From: Tissierella sp032104385
GTDB lineage: Bacteria > Bacillota > Clostridia > Tissierellales > Tissierellaceae
Assembly: GCF_032104385.1 (NCBI RefSeq)
Contig: NZ_DAMCHJ010000019.1
Coordinates: forward strand, 1-36,268
Length of the DNA stretch: 36,268 nt
Direction: 5' to 3'
Shown: positions 7,290 to 15,694 of the stretch, one piece after another
Layout: the number at the start of each line of letters is the position of its first letter
Position numbering within the stretch: position 1 is the first letter of the stretch
Notes under the pieces: model-generated
Seen by the model: the letters and a program-made list of their open reading frames with translations, nothing else
Database searches by the model: none
Told to the model about the DNA's origin: nothing
Translations under genes and position numbers: made by a program

Positions 7290-7757
7290 ATGAAATTTGA
7301 AAAGTTTGTTAAAAGTTTAGGAGTTAATGGTGTGATACATGAGAGAAAAAATGGAGATAGATGGATAAGTGGATTTAGTGCATCAATGAAGATTCCTGAA
7401 AATGTTAAAGGGGTTATGGGAAAAGTAATTGCGGAAATGCCTGATGTTATAGAAGAGTATATTAAATACGAACTCTCAGCTGTCCCTTGTGAGCTGTTTA
7501 GAGCTTATATGCCAGAAGCTGATTCTGCAATTAAAGATTGTATAAGAGTTTTTAAAACTCAAGATAATCAATACGAATGCGGTATACGAAACAATGATTT
7601 TGCTTTGATTGAAAAGTCTGATGTTGTTGAAATGTATATAGGAACAAATTCTGATACATTTGAATATGAACCAAAGGTCTTGTTAATTAAGAGATTTACC
7701 ACAGATATAAAAGATCCTGAACTTGTGGGATTAATATTACCACATAAATTTGATTAG
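7290..7757 (+). CDS. unknown protein in the recombination cluster
   Basis: A 155-residue protein with AGGAGG nine bases before the ATG. It begins MKFEKFVKSLGVNGVIHERK, has an alpha/beta look, and shows no motif I recognise. Its place between the DUF2800 and DUF2815 genes suggests an accessory role in replication or recombination, but nothing in the sequence proves it. Confidence 0.7.
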   Translation: MKFEKFVKSLGVNGVIHERKNGDRWISGFSASMKIPENVKGVMGKVIAEMPDVIEEYIKYELSAVPCELFRAYMPEADSAIKDCIRVFKTQDNQYECGIRNNDFALIEKSDVVEMYIGTNSDTFEYEPKVLLIKRFTTDIKDPELVGLILPHKFD

Positions 7758-7804
7758 AATATTAAGAATTTTTACAAATAAAAATTAAAAGGAGAGATTA
7801 AATA

Positions 7805-8389
7805 ATGAAAGCTATAATAAAAAACGAAACTAAGGTAATTACAGGAAAGGTTAGATTAAGTTATGCAAATATATTTGAACCAAAATCAATAAATGGAAGT
7901 GAACCAAAATACTCAGTATCACTAATTATTCCTAAGGATGATAAGCAGCAAATAAAAGTAATAGAAGAAGCTATTAAAAATGCTATTGAAAGGGACAAGA
8001 CTAAATTATCAAATAAAGCAGGCAAGGTTCCAGCTAATTTAAAAACACCTTTAAGAGATGGGGATGAAGATAGACCAGATGATGAAGTATATGAGGGATG
8101 CTACTTTATAAATGCTAACTCCACAAAAGCTCCAGCAGTAGTTAGTACTGAAAAGGATAGAACTACAGGTAAAGCTATTACACTAGGAGAAGATGAAGTT
8201 TATTCAGGATGTTATGCAAGAGTAAGTATTAACTTCTATGGATTCAATACTAATGGAAATGTAGGAATAGCTTGTGGTTTAGGTAATATTCAGAAAGTAG
8301 AAGATGGAGAAAGATTAGGTGGAGGATCATCTGCAGAGGAAGACTTTGAATTTGAAGAAGTGGATGTTGATGATGATTTCTTGAACTAA
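7805..8389 (+). CDS. DUF2815 protein, predicted ssDNA-binding protein
   Basis: A 194-residue protein of the DUF2815 family, generally regarded as a phage single-strand DNA-binding protein with an OB fold. Residues ~10-45 carry the typical start (VITGKVRLSYANIFEPK, then KYSVSLIIPKDD), and later VYEGCYFINA and SGCYARVSINFYGF. It ends in an acidic tail (EEDFEFEEVDVDDDFLN), as in many SSBs that recruit partner enzymes through such tails. It lies just before the DNA polymerase gene, a natural partner. A GGAGAG site precedes the ATG. Confidence 0.85.
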   Translation: MKAIIKNETKVITGKVRLSYANIFEPKSINGSEPKYSVSLIIPKDDKQQIKVIEEAIKNAIERDKTKLSNKAGKVPANLKTPLRDGDEDRPDDEVYEGCYFINANSTKAPAVVSTEKDRTTGKAITLGEDEVYSGCYARVSINFYGFNTNGNVGIACGLGNIQKVEDGERLGGGSSAEEDFEFEEVDVDDDFLN

Positions 8390-8404
8390 TAGGGGTTGAT
8401 TATA

Positions 8405-10378
8405 TTGACTATATTAGGAATAGATATTGAAACCTATTCAGATATAGATATAAATGCAAATGGAGTCTACAAATACGTAGACTCCAATAATTTCAAAATT
8501 TTACTCTTTGCATATGCTTTTGATGATGAAGAAGTAGAAATAATTGATTTAGAAAATAAAGAAGAATTACCGGAAAGAGTAATGAAGGCTTTACTAGATA
8601 AGAATGTGATTAAGACTGCATTTAATGCTCAATTTGAAAGAGTGGCCATAAATAAATATTTTGGTATTAAAACTGAAAATTGGGATTGTACTATGATAAA
8701 GGCTTGGTCTTTAGGTATAACAGGAGGACTTGATAATGTAGGGAAAGTTATAGGGCTTGATGAAGATAAACAGAAGCTAACTATAGGTAAAAAACTCATT
8801 AAGATATTTTGTAATCCTAAACCAGATAGAAAAAATAAAAATCAAATTGCAATGTTTAAAGAAACTGAAAGAGTATTACCTACTGATATGCCAGAGGAAT
8901 GGCAGCAGTTTAAAGAATATTGTATAAGAGACGTTGAAGTTGAAAGGAATATAAGAAAGAAGCTTGAGAGGTTTGAAACTATAGATGCAGAAAAGAAATT
9001 ATATGAGCTAGATCAAAAGATTAATGATAGAGGAGTATTAATTGATTTAGATATGGCTGAAAACGCTATATCCATAGACTTAGAACAGACCAATAGACTT
9101 ACAAAATTATTTACTAAAGCTACTGGCATGACCAACCCTAATAGTTTACCAGAGCTTAAAAAATATATTAAAGAAAAGACCGGTAAGAGTGTGAAAAGTA
9201 TTACTAAGGATAACCTTGAAAAGCTTCAGGAGAAATTTAAAAATCATGAAGATATAGTAACTGCCTTAGAGATAAGACAGGGATTGTCCAAGACTTCCAT
9301 ATCTAAGTATAAAAAGATGATAGAGGTTACTTGTGAAGATAAAAGAGCTAGGGGATTACTGCAATTTTATGGAGCCAGTACTGGAAGATGGGCAGGAAGG
9401 TTAATCCAGGTTCACAATCTACCACAAAATCATATTAAGGATTTAGATACTGCTAGAGAATTAGTCAAGAATGGGGATTTAGAGCTACTTGAAATGATGT
9501 ATGACAATCCATCTGATGTACTAAGTCAATGTATCCGGCCAACAATTATTACTAGTCCTGGTAAGAAGTTTATAGTAAGTGACTTTAGTGCAATTGAAGC
9601 AAGAGTCATAGCCTGGATTGCTGGGGAGAAATGGAGGCTTGATGTATTCAATTCCCATGGAAAGATTTATGAAGCTTCAGCCTCTCAAATGTTTAATGTA
9701 CCCATAGAAGAAATTACAAAAGGTAGTGAATTAAGACAAAAAGGAAAGGTAGCAGAATTAGCCTTAGGATATCAGGGAAGTGTCGGAGCTCTTAAGCAGA
9801 TGAAAGCTTTAGAGATGGGATTATCTGAAGAGGAATTACAACCTTTAGTTGATACCTGGAGAGCAGCTAATCCTAAAATCAAACAGCTATGGTATAACAC
9901 AGAAAACAAAGTAATGGAAGCTATAGCAAATAGGACTACAGTTCAGATTAATAAATATATTAAAGCTATTTATAGAAGTGGAATTTTATTTATAGAACTA
10001 CCAAGTGGTAGAAGATTAGCTTATCCAAAACCAAGACTTATAGATCATGATAAATTTCCTGGTAAAAAGAAAATAGTATTTGAAGGTATGAACTCAACAA
10101 CAAAACAATGGGGTTGGATTGATACTTACGGAGGTAAACTGGTAGAGAATATTATTCAAGCTATAGCTAGAGATTGTTTAGCCTATTCTATGCTCAACTT
10201 AGAGAAAAAAGGCTATGAAATTGTAATGCATATTCATGACGAGGTTGTAATTGAAGTTGAAGAAAAGAAAGATGAATTAAAAAATATAACCGATCTTATG
10301 GGTCAAGAAATCCCATGGGCTAAAGGATTACCCCTTAGGGCAGATGGTTATGAATGTAGTTATTATCAGAAGGATTAG
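8405..10378 (+). CDS. phage DNA polymerase, family A with 3'-5' exonuclease
   Basis: A replicative polymerase of about 657 residues. The proofreading domain shows ExoI D7/E9 (GIDIETYS), ExoII NAQFE (74-78) and ExoIII YCIRD (172-176). Polymerase motif A is SDFSAIEAR (about 392-400), motif B is RQKGKVAELALGYQG with K448, and motif C is HDE (611-613). The motif B form GKVAELALGYQG is that of a phage subgroup, not of bacterial Pol I. There is no 5'-3' exonuclease domain. TTG at 8405 is chosen because AGGGG lies nine bases upstream; the frame also opens at a TTG at 8396, which overlaps that site. Confidence 0.94.
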   Translation: MTILGIDIETYSDIDINANGVYKYVDSNNFKILLFAYAFDDEEVEIIDLENKEELPERVMKALLDKNVIKTAFNAQFERVAINKYFGIKTENWDCTMIKAWSLGITGGLDNVGKVIGLDEDKQKLTIGKKLIKIFCNPKPDRKNKNQIAMFKETERVLPTDMPEEWQQFKEYCIRDVEVERNIRKKLERFETIDAEKKLYELDQKINDRGVLIDLDMAENAISIDLEQTNRLTKLFTKATGMTNPNSLPELKKYIKEKTGKSVKSITKDNLEKLQEKFKNHEDIVTALEIRQGLSKTSISKYKKMIEVTCEDKRARGLLQFYGASTGRWAGRLIQVHNLPQNHIKDLDTARELVKNGDLELLEMMYDNPSDVLSQCIRPTIITSPGKKFIVSDFSAIEARVIAWIAGEKWRLDVFNSHGKIYEASASQMFNVPIEEITKGSELRQKGKVAELALGYQGSVGALKQMKALEMGLSEEELQPLVDTWRAANPKIKQLWYNTENKVMEAIANRTTVQINKYIKAIYRSGILFIELPSGRRLAYPKPRLIDHDKFPGKKKIVFEGMNSTTKQWGWIDTYGGKLVENIIQAIARDCLAYSMLNLEKKGYEIVMHIHDEVVIEVEEKKDELKNITDLMGQEIPWAKGLPLRADGYECSYYQKD

Positions 10379-10390
10379 GAGGTGGTGTTA

Positions 10391-10741
10391 ATGAGTTTAG
10401 AGGATAGATTTTTAGAACTAATAGATTTTGATACTGTATTTAGCCAAGTCGATTATGTTGAAGAAGCAAAAGGCACTAGGCGAGTGCAAAAATTTGAAAA
10501 AATAGATTCTACTCGAGGAGTAATTGTTGGTACTTGCTATAAATATGATGGTTATTATTACCCATCTTCATTAGCAACTGCACCTTTTTATGATGATTTT
10601 GAGTCTGGTGGTTTAACTGATAGAAAAAGGGTTAATTATTGGAAAGTTGTAACTGGTATGAATAAGGAATATTTAGTTCCTATGGATGATATTGAACCTT
10701 TTAGAATCACCTTAGGAGTTGGATCAGATGAAACAAAATGA
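10391..10741 (+). CDS. unknown protein between polymerase and primase genes
   Basis: A 116-residue protein starting at ATG 10391 after AGGAGGTGG; two in-frame GTGs at 10382 and 10385 are part of that site. It is tyrosine-rich in the middle (CYKYDGYYYPSSLA) and ends in a beta-like stretch. I recognise no domain. It overlaps the primase/helicase gene by 14 bases, so it is translationally linked to replication. Confidence 0.7.
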   Translation: MSLEDRFLELIDFDTVFSQVDYVEEAKGTRRVQKFEKIDSTRGVIVGTCYKYDGYYYPSSLATAPFYDDFESGGLTDRKRVNYWKVVTGMNKEYLVPMDDIEPFRITLGVGSDETK

Positions 10742-13175
10742 CAAAGTAATTGAGAATATAAAACAATTGAATAATAGTAGAAAAATATTTATAGCTACTG
10801 GTAGAAGCAGAAAAGAAACTAAGTGGAAGAACATAGAGATTACTTATGAATCTCTTATTGATAAGCTACAGACAACCACTAGGACAAGAGAAACATTTAA
10901 TGAATATAAGAAGATGAGTAAAACTCAAAGGGATGAAATTAAGGACGTAGGTGGTTTTGTAGGTGGCAGTCTAAAGGATGGTAGAAGAAAGGCAGAAAAC
11001 ATAGCTAATAGATCTCTATTAACTTTAGATATGGATACGGTGGATATGTCTATCAATGACTTATGGGACAGCATTACAATGTTTAATGATTATGAAATTC
11101 TAATGTATTCTACCCACTCTCATGAACCTAAAAGTCCAAGACTTAGACTTGTTATTCCTTTAGATAGAACAGTTCTTCCTGATGAATATCAAGCTATAGG
11201 TAGAAAGATAGCAGAAGAAATTGGAATAGATATGTTTGATGATACCACTTATGAGCCAAGTAGACTTATGTACTGGCCTAGTACTTCATCAGATGGAGAA
11301 TATATCTTTAAAAGGCAAGTCGGTCATTGGCTAAGCCCAGATTTGGTCTTAGCTAAATATCTGGACTGGAGAGATGTATCGTTTTGGCCAGAGAGTTCCA
11401 GGCAATCGGTACGGATCCATTCACAGATAAAAAAGCAAGAGGATCCTTTAGAGAAAAGAGGAATTATAGGGGCTTTCTGTAGAACCTATTCTATAAGTGA
11501 AGTAATAGATAAGTTCTTAAATGAGGTTTATATTCCTACTAATGTAGAAGGCAGATATACCTATAGTGAAGGTTCTACTGTAGGTGGATTAGTTGTATAT
11601 GAAGATAAGTTTGCATATTCTCATCATGGGACAGACCCTACTAGTGGAATTTTATGTAATGCTTTTGACCTAGTGCGAATTCATAAATTTGGAATTAGAG
11701 ATGAAGAAGCAAAGGAAGGTACTCCAGTAAATAGGATGCCAAGTTTTACGGCCATGAGTGAATTTGCAAGTTCAGATGATAACGTTAAGTTAACGTTAGG
11801 TTCTGAAAGACTTAATGAAGCTATGGATGATTTTGACTTAGAAGGTATAGAAGATGTAGAAATAGACACCGAGTGGTTAAAGTCACTTGATTATGATAAT
11901 AAGGGAAATCTTAGAAATACAATTGATAATGCTGTTATTATCCTGGAGAATGATCCAAGGATTAAAGGAAAATTAATTTATAATGAGTTTTCAAATAGGG
12001 CTACAGTAGTTGGGAAATTACCTTGGTCAAATAAAGAGGATGGAGATTGGTCGGACAATGATGATGCAGGAATCAGATATTTTATGGAGAGTAATTATAA
12101 CCTAACTGGTGCTGGAAAAATTGATGATGCTGTTACTATTCTGTACGAAAAGCATAAATTTCACCCAGTAAGAGATTATCTTAATAGTTTGGAGTGGGAT
12201 GGTAAAGAAAGGATAGAAACACTCTTGACTGATTATTTAGGAGCCAAAGATTATTTCTACACTAGAGCTGTAATTAGAACCCATCTTGTTGCAGCAGTAG
12301 CAAGAGTATTCGATCCTGGATGTAAATACGATACCATGTTAACCCTTATAGGACCCCAAGGAAAAGGGAAAAGTACATTTGTTAAAAATCTAGGTAAAGA
12401 TTGGTTTAGTGATAGTTTAGATACTGTTAAAGGTAAAGAGGCATATGAGCTTTTACAAGGAGCTTGGCTAATAGAAATGGGAGAGCTTACAGCTACTAGA
12501 AAAGCAGACATTGAAGCAGTTAAACTCTTTTTATCTAAAACAGAAGATATCTATAGAGTTGCTTATGGTAGAAGAACCTCAAGATTTCCAAGGCAGTGTA
12601 TATTTTGGGGAACTACAAATGATAAGGAATTTTTAAGGGATAAAACTGGAGATAGACGGACTTGGCCAGTTGATTGTATGATACTAAGTCCCACTAAAAA
12701 TGTATGGGAAGAAATGCCAAAGGAGGTAGATCAGATTTGGGCTGAAGCTGTAAAACTTTATAAGGAAGGTCATATTTTAAGACTTGAAGGCGAAGCAGCA
12801 GATGAAGCCAAAAGGCAACAGAAGATACATGCAGAGGATTCGCCTAAGACTGGATTGCTAGAGGAATACTTAGATAGAGATTATCCGATTAACTGGGATG
12901 AGATGGATCTATATGAGAGAAGAACTTATTTAGATAATCCTGATGATGATTTTGATACAAAAGCCAGCGCACACACAATGAAGAAGGACAAGACCTGTGT
13001 CATGGAGATTTGGTGTGAGTTGTTTAAAGGTGATCCAAAATCTTTAACACCTATTCTGAGTAGAGAAATAAATGATATTTTAAGTACTTTAGATGGATGG
13101 GAAAGGTCAAAAAGCAATTTGAGTTTTGGTAAAAACTACGGAAAACAGAGAGCATTTATCCGGAAACAGATTTAA
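10728..13175 (+). CDS. primase-polymerase / VirE (D5-like) helicase fusion
   Basis: About 815 residues combining two activities. The N-terminal part (~1-210) resembles an archaeo-eukaryotic primase: the DxD at D101/D103 (TLDMDTVD), THSHEP at 129-134, and a following RLRLVIPLDR strand. The C-terminal part (~480-780) is a virulence-associated E-type superfamily 3 helicase: Walker A GPQGKGKST (542-550), Walker B WLIEMGEL, sensor GTTND and an arginine-rich GDRRTWPVD. It would prime and unwind at the phage origin. ATG 10728 is chosen because AGGAG is nine bases upstream; TTG at 10719 directly follows that site. The stop codon lies in the loop of an inverted repeat that begins the origin-like region. 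Confidence 0.9.
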   Translation: MKQNDKVIENIKQLNNSRKIFIATGRSRKETKWKNIEITYESLIDKLQTTTRTRETFNEYKKMSKTQRDEIKDVGGFVGGSLKDGRRKAENIANRSLLTLDMDTVDMSINDLWDSITMFNDYEILMYSTHSHEPKSPRLRLVIPLDRTVLPDEYQAIGRKIAEEIGIDMFDDTTYEPSRLMYWPSTSSDGEYIFKRQVGHWLSPDLVLAKYLDWRDVSFWPESSRQSVRIHSQIKKQEDPLEKRGIIGAFCRTYSISEVIDKFLNEVYIPTNVEGRYTYSEGSTVGGLVVYEDKFAYSHHGTDPTSGILCNAFDLVRIHKFGIRDEEAKEGTPVNRMPSFTAMSEFASSDDNVKLTLGSERLNEAMDDFDLEGIEDVEIDTEWLKSLDYDNKGNLRNTIDNAVIILENDPRIKGKLIYNEFSNRATVVGKLPWSNKEDGDWSDNDDAGIRYFMESNYNLTGAGKIDDAVTILYEKHKFHPVRDYLNSLEWDGKERIETLLTDYLGAKDYFYTRAVIRTHLVAAVARVFDPGCKYDTMLTLIGPQGKGKSTFVKNLGKDWFSDSLDTVKGKEAYELLQGAWLIEMGELTATRKADIEAVKLFLSKTEDIYRVAYGRRTSRFPRQCIFWGTTNDKEFLRDKTGDRRTWPVDCMILSPTKNVWEEMPKEVDQIWAEAVKLYKEGHILRLEGEAADEAKRQQKIHAEDSPKTGLLEEYLDRDYPINWDEMDLYERRTYLDNPDDDFDTKASAHTMKKDKTCVMEIWCELFKGDPKSLTPILSREINDILSTLDGWERSKSNLSFGKNYGKQRAFIRKQI

Positions 13176-13436
13176 ATTCTGTTTCCATTATAAAAATCAT
13201 GTTTCCGGTACTAAAAATGAAATCGGAAACAAAAGAAACACAAGGAAACGAAAAAAAGCCGTTTTGTGTCCACATTAACGCTTTGGTATTACTAAGGTTC
13301 AAGACTACTGGAAACAATAGAAACACAATATATATAAAAGAGGTAAAAGTATATATTAGGCACGTATACGTATATACACATATGCCTAATACGTATATAT
13401 AGAGTTCTTAAGCTTTTCCGTTTCCATTGTTTCCGG
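13160..13436. repeat. GGAAAC repeat cluster, candidate replication origin
   Basis: This is a non-coding stretch of about 285 bases between the helicase and VRR-NUC genes. GGAAAC occurs at 13162, 13225, 13244 and 13310, and its complement GTTTCC at 13181, 13201, 13420 and 13429. Two AGAAAC variants lie at 13234 and 13319. The first pair forms a nine-base inverted repeat (13162-13170 with 13178-13186). An AT-rich part (13325-13402) holds another nine-base inverted repeat, TATTAGGCA at 13354-13362 with TGCCTAATA at 13383-13391. Dense iterons, an AT-rich segment and a place next to the initiator helicase are typical of phage origins. Confidence 0.6.
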
Positions 13437-13460
13437 TTACAAATTCAAAGAGGTGATACT

Positions 13461-13739
13461 ATCTTAGAAAATAAAATAGAAAAGGAATTAAAATTACAAG
13501 TTAAAAAAATAGGTGGTAAAGCATATAAGTTTTCATCTCCTGGTAACAATGGGGTGCCGGATAGAATTGTTTTATATAAAGGGCAGTGTTATTTTGTTGA
13601 ACTGAAAAAACCAGGACAAGATCTCCGACCACTTCAAAAAGTAGTAAGAAAAAGATTTAAAGAACTAGGATTTGAAGTTTATGTAATAGGCAGTATTGAA
13701 AAAGTAGGTGAATTTATAAATGAAATTTATACCCCATGA
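13461..13739 (+). CDS. VRR-NUC nuclease with a non-standard ATC start
   Basis: A complete VRR-NUC (PD-(D/E)XK) nuclease domain of 92 residues is encoded from 13461. The catalytic set is D34 in GVPDRIV and E47/K49 in FVELKKPG, followed by LRPLQKVVRKRFKELGF. The first codon with proper spacing (five bases) after AAAGAGGTG is ATC; no ATG, GTG or TTG occurs in frame until GTG 13554, which would delete the first third and most of the motif. The ATC falls where I would expect the initiator of a normal family member (then LENKIEKEL). It either starts at ATC or is a mutated gene. It overlaps the helicase gene by 20 bases. Confidence 0.75.
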   Translation: MLENKIEKELKLQVKKIGGKAYKFSSPGNNGVPDRIVLYKGQCYFVELKKPGQDLRPLQKVVRKRFKELGFEVYVIGSIEKVGEFINEIYTP

Positions 13740-15069
13740 TTATCAGAAAGTAGCTAAAGATTTTATATTGGATAGACAAGCTGCAGGATTATTTTTAGAC
13801 ATGGGACTTGGAAAAACAGTAACTACATTAACAGCCATAGAAGAATTAAAAAATGATTACCTGGAAGATATAAAGGTACTGGTTATAGCACCAAAGAGAG
13901 TAGCCGAAGATACCTGGACTACAGAATATGAAAAATGGGACCATCTTAAGAATCTAAAAGTAATTAAAATTTTAGGAACTCCTAAGGAAAGAAAATTAGC
14001 CTTACAACAAGAGGGAGATATTTATATTATTACCAGAGATAATGTAGCATGGCTTGTAGAATTACTTGGGCGAAAGTGGGATTTTGACATTGTAGTTATA
14101 GATGAGCTTTCTAGTTTTAAAAGTAACACTAGTAAAAGATTTAAAAAGCTAAAAACAGTAAGACCTTTAATGAAAAGGGTAATAGGTCTTACTGGAACTC
14201 CAGCACCTAATGGTTATATGGATCTATGGAGTCAAGTCTATTTATTAGATAGAGGAGAAAGGTTAGGAAAGACAATAACAGAGTTTAGAAAAAGATATTT
14301 CAATACACTTTATAGACCTGGATACAATGATTACGAATTACGAGAAGGAGCAAAGGAAGAAATAGATGAAGCATTAAAGGATCTTTGTATAAGCATGAAA
14401 GCTAAGGATTATTTAAAGCTAAAAGAACCATTATATATAAATCGTATAGCCAAGCTTGATAAAAAAGAATTTGAAACTTATAAAAAAATGGAAAGAGATG
14501 CAGTATTAGAATTTGAAAATGAAGATATTACAGCTTTAAATGCTGCAGCAGTGTCGAATAAATTACTTCAGTTGGCAAACGGAGCAGTATATACGGATGA
14601 AAGAGAAGTAATAGGGATTCATAATAAAAAGCTGGAGGTTTTAGAAGAATTAATAGAAGAAGCAAACGGAGAACCAGTACTTGTATTTTATAACTTCCAG
14701 CATGACAGGGATAGAATTCTTGAAAGATTTAAGAAAGATGTTAGAATCCTGGAAGATGAAAAAGATATAAAAGATTGGAACAATAGAAAGATTAAAATAC
14801 TTTTAGCACATCCAGCAGGTGCAGGTCATGGACTCAATCTCCAAGACGGTGGAAGTATAATAATCTGGTTTGGACTTAACTGGAGCTTGGAACTATACCA
14901 ACAAGCTAATGCAAGATTAGCAAGACAAGGACAAAAAGAAACAGTTAGAATATACCACATAATAGCGGAAGGTACTAGAGATGGAGATGTGCTAGAAGTA
15001 TTGAAAGGTAAAAATTTAAGACAGGAGGAATTACTTAGAAAACTAAAAGCTGAAATTAAAAGGAGCTGA
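13720..15069 (+). CDS. SNF2-family DEAD-box-like helicase
   Basis: A 449-residue superfamily 2 helicase/translocase of the SNF2 type common in phages. Walker A is DMGLGKT (27-33), motif II is IDEL (127-130), motif III is LTGTPAPN (157-164), and motif VI is QQANARLARQGQ with R399 and R402. Motif V appears as HPAGAGHGLNLQ (364-375). It probably remodels DNA or replication intermediates. Overlap with VRR-NUC suggests that the two proteins act together, as this gene pair recurs in phage replication modules. Confidence 0.92.
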   Translation: MKFIPHDYQKVAKDFILDRQAAGLFLDMGLGKTVTTLTAIEELKNDYLEDIKVLVIAPKRVAEDTWTTEYEKWDHLKNLKVIKILGTPKERKLALQQEGDIYIITRDNVAWLVELLGRKWDFDIVVIDELSSFKSNTSKRFKKLKTVRPLMKRVIGLTGTPAPNGYMDLWSQVYLLDRGERLGKTITEFRKRYFNTLYRPGYNDYELREGAKEEIDEALKDLCISMKAKDYLKLKEPLYINRIAKLDKKEFETYKKMERDAVLEFENEDITALNAAAVSNKLLQLANGAVYTDEREVIGIHNKKLEVLEELIEEANGEPVLVFYNFQHDRDRILERFKKDVRILEDEKDIKDWNNRKIKILLAHPAGAGHGLNLQDGGSIIIWFGLNWSLELYQQANARLARQGQKETVRIYHIIAEGTRDGDVLEVLKGKNLRQEELLRKLKAEIKRS

Positions 15070-15074
15070 TGTAG

Positions 15075-15230
15075 TTGTTTAGTTATAACGTAGCAGAGGC
15101 AATACCTTATAAGAATTTTAAAGAAATGATAAATATAGTTAGTCAGGAATTAAAGAAAAATCGTTATGTTGAAGTTTGGGACAAGTTTATTTATTCAGCT
15201 GAAAAATGGGAGGATCATTATGGATACTGA
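15075..15230 (+). CDS. small unknown protein, 51 residues
   Basis: A TTG-started frame nine bases after AGGAG. The product (FSYNVAEAIPYKNFKEMINI, then ELKKNRYVEVWDKFIYS) ends at a TGA inside the next gene, an 11-base overlap. Tight packing and codon use support it. I recognise no domain. Confidence 0.5.
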   Translation: MFSYNVAEAIPYKNFKEMINIVSQELKKNRYVEVWDKFIYSAEKWEDHYGY

Positions 15231-15366
15231 TTTTAGAGAAGAGTTAATAAAAGCTATTACAGTTGTAGCAACTACTACAGGAATGACAGTAGACGAATGT
15301 ATTAAGCAAGCTTTAGTTTTATTAGAGGAGGAGAAGTATGAGGAGAAGTATGAGGATAATAGATGA
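15220..15366 (+). CDS. small acidic protein, 48 residues
   Basis: Starts at ATG 15220 after GGGAGGATC; the frame opens further upstream but without a ribosome site. The product has a short helical body (EELIKAITVVATTTGMTVDE) and a Glu/Lys/Tyr tail with EEKYEEKYE, which comes from a 12-base tandem duplication (see the repeat at 15328). The tail overlaps the next gene. The function is unknown. Confidence 0.55.
   Translation: MDTDFREELIKAITVVATTTGMTVDECIKQALVLLEEEKYEEKYEDNR
15328..15351 (+). repeat. 12-base tandem duplication at a ribosome site
   Basis: GAGGAGAAGTAT is repeated back to back, adding EKYE repeats to the upstream protein and producing two successive Shine-Dalgarno-plus-ATG units (ATG 15338 and ATG 15350) for the downstream gene. 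Confidence 0.6.
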
Positions 15367-15682
15367 TGTAAATAGACGAAAATTTGAAACGGGAGCGGTT
15401 AGAGATATAGGAATAGATAAAGGAAGGTATGATTTACTTCCTTGGGATGCAATACATGAATTAGCTATTCATTGTGAGCAAGGAGCAATTAAATATGGTG
15501 AGAGAAATTGTGAAAAAGGTATTCCTATACATTCATTGATAGATTCAGCAATTAGACATTTAAGTTGTTATATGAGAGGAATGAAAGACGAGCCGCATCT
15601 GAGAGCGGCAATGTGGAATATAGCTTTTGCAATATGGACTGAGAAAAACAAACCAGAAATGCAGGATATACCCTTTAGATGA
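15338..15682 (+). CDS. dATP/dGTP diphosphohydrolase-like protein (DUF5664)
   Basis: A 114-residue phage protein of the DUF5664 family, annotated as the N-terminal domain of dATP/dGTP diphosphohydrolase. Signature pieces are VRDIGIDKGRYDLLPWDAI, then AIHCEQGAIKYGERN, HSLIDSAIRHLSCY and a DEPHLRAAMWNIAFAIWTE end with paired acidic and histidine residues. It probably tunes the nucleotide pool for replication. ATG 15338 has the stronger GGAGGAG site; ATG 15350 is an alternative created by the duplication. Confidence 0.8.
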   Translation: MRRSMRIIDDVNRRKFETGAVRDIGIDKGRYDLLPWDAIHELAIHCEQGAIKYGERNCEKGIPIHSLIDSAIRHLSCYMRGMKDEPHLRAAMWNIAFAIWTEKNKPEMQDIPFR

Positions 15683-15694
15683 AGAGGTGACATT

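Noticed and set aside
13162..13186. Inverted repeat at the end of the helicase gene as a terminator
   Set aside because: No T-run follows and its arms are the same GGAAAC unit that recurs through the region, so it is better read as part of the repeat cluster.
13199..13402. Open frame of 67 codons in the GGAAAC region
   Set aside because: No ribosome site before its ATG, repeats dominate the sequence, and the product is low-complexity and unlike phage proteins.
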